Source: Rhynchosporium graminicola (taxonomy: Eukaryota > Ascomycota > Leotiomycetes > Helotiales > Ploettnerulaceae). From it: a stretch of DNA of 64,000 bases. Under the pieces are notes generated by a model, which was not told the origin of the DNA, made no database searches, and worked only from the letters and a program-made list of their open reading frames with translations. Position 1 is the stretch's first letter. Each line of letters begins with the position of its first letter. The translations under genes were made by a program, and so were the position numbers. Shown piece by piece: positions 59,268-64,000 of the stretch. Location of the stretch: positions 682,001-746,000 of the forward strand of contig FJUW01000035.1 of NCBI GenBank assembly GCA_900074885.1, given 5' to 3'.

Positions 59268-61428
59268 CTAGACAACTGTCAGTTCCTGCGGCGGCCAGCC
59301 CTCCGTAAGTCCATCTTCCTCTGCGATTTCAAAGAGTCCGATTCTTTTGTACACATCTAGGCCATCTTTGACAGGCTCTAAGATCAAGCCGTAGATAATG
59401 TTTTTCCGCTCTGTCACATCGTCATCACTTTTGCAATGATGAATTCGACGATCTGGACACTTGAAACTCGCAATCTGTGCGCAGATAGCACCTCTTTTGA
59501 TGATCTCAGAACCGCGAGAATCTGTGTTCTCAGGCCTGACATCGAGAGTGCATAAAACTCTACCTGCTGGAGGTATCACATACGCAACTGCTCTAGCCGG
59601 GCTCAGGTATCGTGAAGCCATCCGCATGGCTTTGAAGTCGCCTCCATATCCATTGTATATCGGTACATTTGTTCCTGACCAGTCGTGAAAGGCGTGTACA
59701 TGACACGCCAATTTCAATGCTGCCGACTGAACACGACCAAATTCATTTTCTCCTGCAGACTTGACGTCTACATCGAGGATAGTTGCTCGGTACCCTGCGG
59801 CATAATGGCTAAGCGCAAGCCGGCGATCCCTTGCTGGTAGCCTGGCAGAAGTCCAGCTCCATGAAGGGCAACCCTCGTCTTTACTTCGTATCAATGAGGT
59901 GGATGGCTGCCATAGCAGGCCTCTATGAATATCTTCCAACCAAAGACCGGCTTTATAGTGGAAGCCACTTCGGTGTGCAACTTCCTCAGCAATACCTGCT
60001 AGTGCTGGCAGGACATCAGTATCGACAGTCAATCCACGATTCCGATACGAGTCGTTAAGCATGGCGTACCACCAAGACATCAGATCATCGGTATTTGCTG
60101 AACCCTTAAGATCAACGCAAGTCTCAACTTTCCGCGGCGACATCCGATAGAGATCTTTGCCGCTAGCTTCGAGAAAGCTTGACCCGTCATTCGAATCCGG
60201 ATATCGTTCTGTATGTAAACTTGTACGACACTCCCAGTACAGCTGCGTAGATGCAAAATCGATCCTACGAGGAGACAGAATGCTTTCCTGGAGTACCCAA
60301 GCTCGACGATGCATTGGTTCCTCTGGCAAAAGGACAAATGGCCCATTCCCACCTATCTGAAGTCGGACTCCCACCTCGCCTCTAATACCTCCACTTTCGC
60401 TCTCACACGTCAATTTTGTACGCACAGCTGAAAGATATCTTTTCTGATCGGCAGTCTGGAAAATGCCTTCATTCGAGTTATGCGCAGCCGATGCGGAGAG
60501 ATTGATCGTAGCATTTGCATACACCCGGAACATTTGAGATGACTCAAGGGTCCAGTCTTCGTGCACATTTTGAATGATACAAAGTGAATCAATCCAGATA
60601 TACTTAAAGCCGAGCTTTCTGGTGAGAAGAATGGCGTCTCGAAATGTGCTGGGGAGAGATGCTGTGGGAATAGACAGTTTATGCTTCTGCAAAGTGTCCG
60701 AAGTCGTTTTCAGTGGTACTGAGCCGCCCCAACAGTGGCTCAAGGTTAACCATTCACCTGTCGCTCCAGACGATTCGAATAAGAAGGGATCCTCAGTCTC
60801 GGATCCAACATCGATAACTCTCGTTGGTAGGATATGGTTGGAGGACCATGAGCATTGCGGATGGTCATCTTTGCACCTCTTGATCCATTTGGCGAGAATT
60901 TTGAAACATGTACCAGAATTTGACGATGGATCTAGATGTCTTGCTCTAAGCAAGGAATTGAGTGACGAGTCTGTATTGATTAGTGAGGCCTTCTGTTTAG
61001 GTGTCTAAATACGCACCATCGCTTGTGCAAAGTTCAAACCATACACTTACAACCTCCCTGAATGGATGGTGGAATAAAGCCCTTTGCTCCAGGATAAATA
61101 AAGAGTTGACTCCATGTGGCCTCAGTGTAAGGCCTGTACCTGGCCAACTCATGTCTTTATCAAAGTCTCTCGCCAAAGCGCTTACCTGACCAGGGAAGCG
61201 TTTCAACTCTTGGAATTGTACGAATGCATCACACATCTTACATCCGCTCTCCGCAGATTGGCAAAGCATTGTCCAACTTCGATGATGCTTGATGGGTTCT
61301 TCTTGTCCCATGAGAAGGTCGAGGTCCTGTATTTGCTTGCAAGGATCACATAAACCAGAGTCCTCAATCTCGGAGGTTAAGAACCTCATTATTGGACCAC
61401 CGAAGAGCTTTTGGATTAATTTGAACAT
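59268..61428 (-). CDS. HET-domain protein with Cys-rich N-terminus
   Basis: Model: complement(join(59268..60970, 61017..61428)), 704 residues; the 46-nt intron (GTGCGT ... TACAG, branch CTAAT) joins in frame. The N-terminus carries the cysteine pattern common in this HET subclass (LCDPCKQIQDLDLL; SAESGCKMCDAF). A linker with WIKRCKDDHPQCSW follows, then the HET domain from about residue 210 to 360: EWLTLSHCWGG, LPSTFRDAILLTRKLGFKYI, WIDSLCIIQNVHEDWTLESS, MFRVYANATINLSASAAHNS. The next block, MHRRAWVLQESILSPRRIDF, corresponds to the WVLQE motif, and CPSWSWTSA is the typical later motif. The C-terminal region is open and intact. HET proteins provoke cell death after fusion of incompatible hyphae. 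The other intact HET gene at 1041 belongs to a different subclass. Confidence 0.92.
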
Positions 61429-62469
61429 GATGAAGATAAAAAAATCAAGAACAGTGAGCTGTTACATGGCTATGTAGTTGATAGATATCATAGTTTTAGC
61501 TGCTGTTCAGCAGGGGGCTCCTGTAAGCGCTTTGCGCGATCGCCTGTGGGGACGACACACTTCATTTGGACGCGCACATGTACCTGCTATCCGATATCAT
61601 GCTTAATCCAAGAAACTTATAGATGTTTAAGCAGTAACCAAGTCGCTTTTCAAGTGCTCAATATAGCTTTACAGGATACAATATCACGTCTATTTATTGA
61701 CTCCTTTCTCAATACTCCTACTTTGTAAACAACTCTATCACTTATAAAAGATATCGTGGTCTAGGGTACCTAGATACATAAAAATGGTTGATAAATCTTT
61801 ACCCTATGGCAAGTGACTCTGAACTATGTCATTTCGTGTTTATGTTACGCACATTGATGAAATGAAGTTGCGCCTACTCAATCAGACCGGCCCGTATTCC
61901 GAGGGGGTGGCTTCTTGTTAAAGATGAAGCCTAATCTCCGCGATCGTCTGATGTCTACCACTAAGCGAAGTCAACAATCTTCAGGCCCGTGTAACATCAA
62001 GCGCTTTACAAGCAGATGTTTCAATACACGATATGGGCTTCTCGAAATCTAATCCCATAGGGGGAGATCCTCGTCGATATGTGGAGCTCAGGCGTCAGAT
62101 TTCTACCGGCCTAATCGGTAGCCTTTAGCGCCCCAATTGCTCACCGCATCCTCGGCTCTGTCCCCTGTTCTTGTCACTAACACTTAGCAGCCACCTTACG
62201 GACCCCAGCCCCAGAAAAACTTCATCTGAATTCCAATATTGTTTTTCTCTAGTTCTATTGTTTCGGAGTTTTTCTGTTGCAGATCGCAGTTTACACGCAC
62301 GTGGGACCACGTGGTAGATGCTTGGTGCTTGTTTATATTGCCTGATTGAACGGAAATCTTGATTGGAAGCAAGAGATGATACAAATTCATATTAAGTATT
62401 TTGTCAGCCATTAAGCAACAGCAGCGAAACTCTTAAAATCACGCTGAAAACATGAATGATCGACAAACT
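61429..62469. other. Intergenic region between HET gene and monooxygenase
   Basis: No supported gene in about 1 kb. It contains the HET gene's upstream region and the 3' flank of the monooxygenase gene. Confidence 0.4.
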
Positions 62470-63957
62470 CTATATAAACGCGAGCAAGTCCTTCTTCTTC
62501 CGCTCAACAAGCACCCATTCAGACCCGGCTTCTTCTTCTTCTTCTTCGTCGACAGATCTGGTGTCAGTCCGCTCAGATACCTCAATTCCATCCTTTCCTG
62601 GATCGGGATACTTCCTCAAATGCTCAATGGCCCATCTCACTTCCTCACTAAACACTGGTGGAATCCTTCCTTCACCAGTCAGTAAATTCAACCCAGATAT
62701 CTGATATAACTCTCCTAGCCATCCTAGTGTCTCGCCAGTCTCCCACGCAATTTCGTGGAACTTTTTACTTTCACGTTTAACTCTCTCCTCTCTCCCCCTT
62801 TCCCATTTCTCTTGTTCTTCCAAACTAGGCAGAGGCATCGCTTCTCTACCCGAAAACAACCTCGCCAACGCAATGGCCTGATATTCGAAACTCCTAAACG
62901 TAAGAACCCGCGGAATCCCAACAATACCCAATGTCTTGAAGTCATGGAAAAACGTATGTATGTATGATTTGACTAGCTTGTTTCTCTCGTAATCCCATAT
63001 CTCATGGCCGTTGTTTTTCACATTCCAGAATGGGAAAGAAGCTTTGTATCCTGTGCAGTATATTATGGTTTCGATGTCATCAAGATGGGTGCCGTCTTCG
63101 AAGATAATCCGTCCTGAAGGTAGAAACTCTTTGATGACTGGCTTCCATGCAATGCCTGGAGGTGCCTCGGCACCATCCCATCGTGACACAGATCGGCGAG
63201 ATTGGTAGACGGGAAGAGCTGCTGCTGAGACTAAGTCGTTGGTGATGTCATGACCTGATGCGGAGTTGCCTATTGTGAGGATCTTCTTGTTTTTGTACAG
63301 GAGTGGTGTTCGGTAGATCTTCGAGTGTACAACTCGTCCGGGGAAGATCTTCAAGTATTCTTCAAGACCTTTGACGTTTGGTATCTGATAAGATTATCAA
63401 TAATCAATATATCTCAGACTGGAATGTTATCGAAGTCAAGTTTCTTACAAATGGTACTCCATAATGTCCATTAGCCATGACTACAGCGTCGAATTCATCT
63501 TGCCACCAAATGTCAACACCACGAACCGAATCGTGCTTTCGAAGAGTCAACTTCCATCTCTCAGCCCCCTTCTTGGAGACTTTGATTGCAGACAGGTCTT
63601 CAACTGTAGTGTTCAGGTTGAGCAGAGAGTCTATCTTATGATGAGAGAAATATGATTCGACATATTGCTTCGGAACGTTATGTGGTACGAAAGGGCCGTA
63701 AGCGAATGGGAGATCTGAGAACGACATTGCTATCGATGGAACGTTTGTACTGCAGTCGTGTTAACTGAATACCTCAGATAATATTCAGATTTTCTGACGT
63801 TAGTGATTGATAGATCGGAGTTTGATGCCATCGTTCTTGTCTGTTTGGAGACGTGATTCTCGGAAGCTCATTTGGTATGTCTAGTGGTGGATCAACATCT
63901 GGTGGCAATCCTCCAGGTTGAATCGGAATCGACGCTGGAGGAGCCGAGTCATAAATC
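62470..63957 (-). CDS. Flavin-containing monooxygenase, 5' part beyond the window
   Basis: Visible exons: complement(join(62470..63384, 63449..63749, 63799..63957)), with a further upstream exon expected beyond 64000. Introns are 64 and 49 nt; joins give QSLTTNVPSIAMSFSDLPFA and HYGVPFIPNVKGLEEYLKIF. FMO features present are the early TNVPSIAMSFSD segment, VVMANGHYGVPF, the FPGRVVHSKIYR motif (FxGxxxHSxxY identifies FMO-type enzymes), the NADPH-site ILTIGNSASGHDI, and the late IIYCTGYKASFPFW. The first FAD-binding glycine motif must be encoded upstream. FMOs insert one oxygen atom into soft nucleophiles using NADPH and O2. The C-terminus carries an unusual run of glutamates (VDEEEEEEAGS). A TAG acceptor at 63958-63959 marks the 5' limit of the visible coding sequence. 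Confidence 0.88.
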
Positions 63958-64000
63958 CTAGTTATGATCATTTAACTTCGAAATATTCTACTGAGGTGCG

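Noticed and set aside
1..64000. CRISPR arrays, rRNA genes, bacterial operons
   Set aside because: No regularly spaced repeats, rRNA-like blocks or Shine-Dalgarno-led gene strings were seen; the window is eukaryotic in style.

Overview
The window reads as nuclear DNA of a filamentous ascomycete (Pezizomycotina; a leotiomycete-like fungus would fit, but that is inference). The evidence is short introns of about 43-100 nt with GTANGT-type donors and CTAAC/CTGAC branch sites, HET-domain heterokaryon-incompatibility genes, an Ndt80/VIB-1-type regulator, a DUF2011 protein beginning with the MFDLPDAKR motif, and a mitochondrial-type NAD(P) transhydrogenase with 12 introns. Genes are sparse and separated by long A+T-rich stretches that carry decayed genes and small foldback elements.

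Layout. 1-1 kb: no gene. 1.04-2.99 kb: intact HET-domain gene. 3.3-4.8 kb: a divergent pair of broken alkylation-repair genes, an O6-methylguanine methyltransferase on the minus strand and an Ada-like zinc/HTH gene on the plus strand. 5.9-7.4 kb: four-exon cupredoxin-like membrane protein. 7.4-12.9 kb: gene-poor. 12.9-13.4 kb: small Cys/His-rich protein. 14.3-15.5 kb: HET pseudogene. 16.9-18.0 kb: secreted, probably GPI-anchored PEBP-like protein. 18.8-19.5 kb: weak two-exon gene model. 19.5-22 kb: gene-poor, with two copies of a foldback element. 22.0-23.6 kb: F-box gene. 23.6-29 kb: gene-poor, with a foldback element and a broken unidentified gene. 29.0-29.9 kb: two-exon hypothetical gene. 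32.9-34.2 kb: secreted proteinase K-like subtilase. 34.5-36.7 kb: F-box pseudogene and another decayed fragment. 36.7-42.9 kb: long stretch without a supported gene upstream of an Ndt80-domain regulator (42.9-44.9 kb). 48.3-49.4 kb: DUF2011 gene, convergent with the transhydrogenase gene (49.8-53.7 kb). 55.9-56.3 kb: HET fragment. 57.5-58.4 kb: RNase H-fold protein lacking catalytic acids. 59.3-61.4 kb: second intact HET gene. 62.5-64.0 kb: flavin monooxygenase gene cut by the window end.

Connections. Four HET-related loci (two intact, two decayed) share the window with a VIB-1/XprG-like regulator. In Neurospora and Aspergillus, members of this regulator family control heterokaryon incompatibility and extracellular proteases, so the HET genes and the secreted subtilase are plausible targets; this is inference only. 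The most unusual feature is the eukaryotic side-by-side arrangement of a phosphotriester-sensing Ada module and an O6-alkylguanine transferase, mirroring bacterial adaA-adaB, with both genes disabled. Exon boundaries were read by hand from splice consensus and frame continuity; no search or alignment was run, and family assignments rest on recognised motifs.
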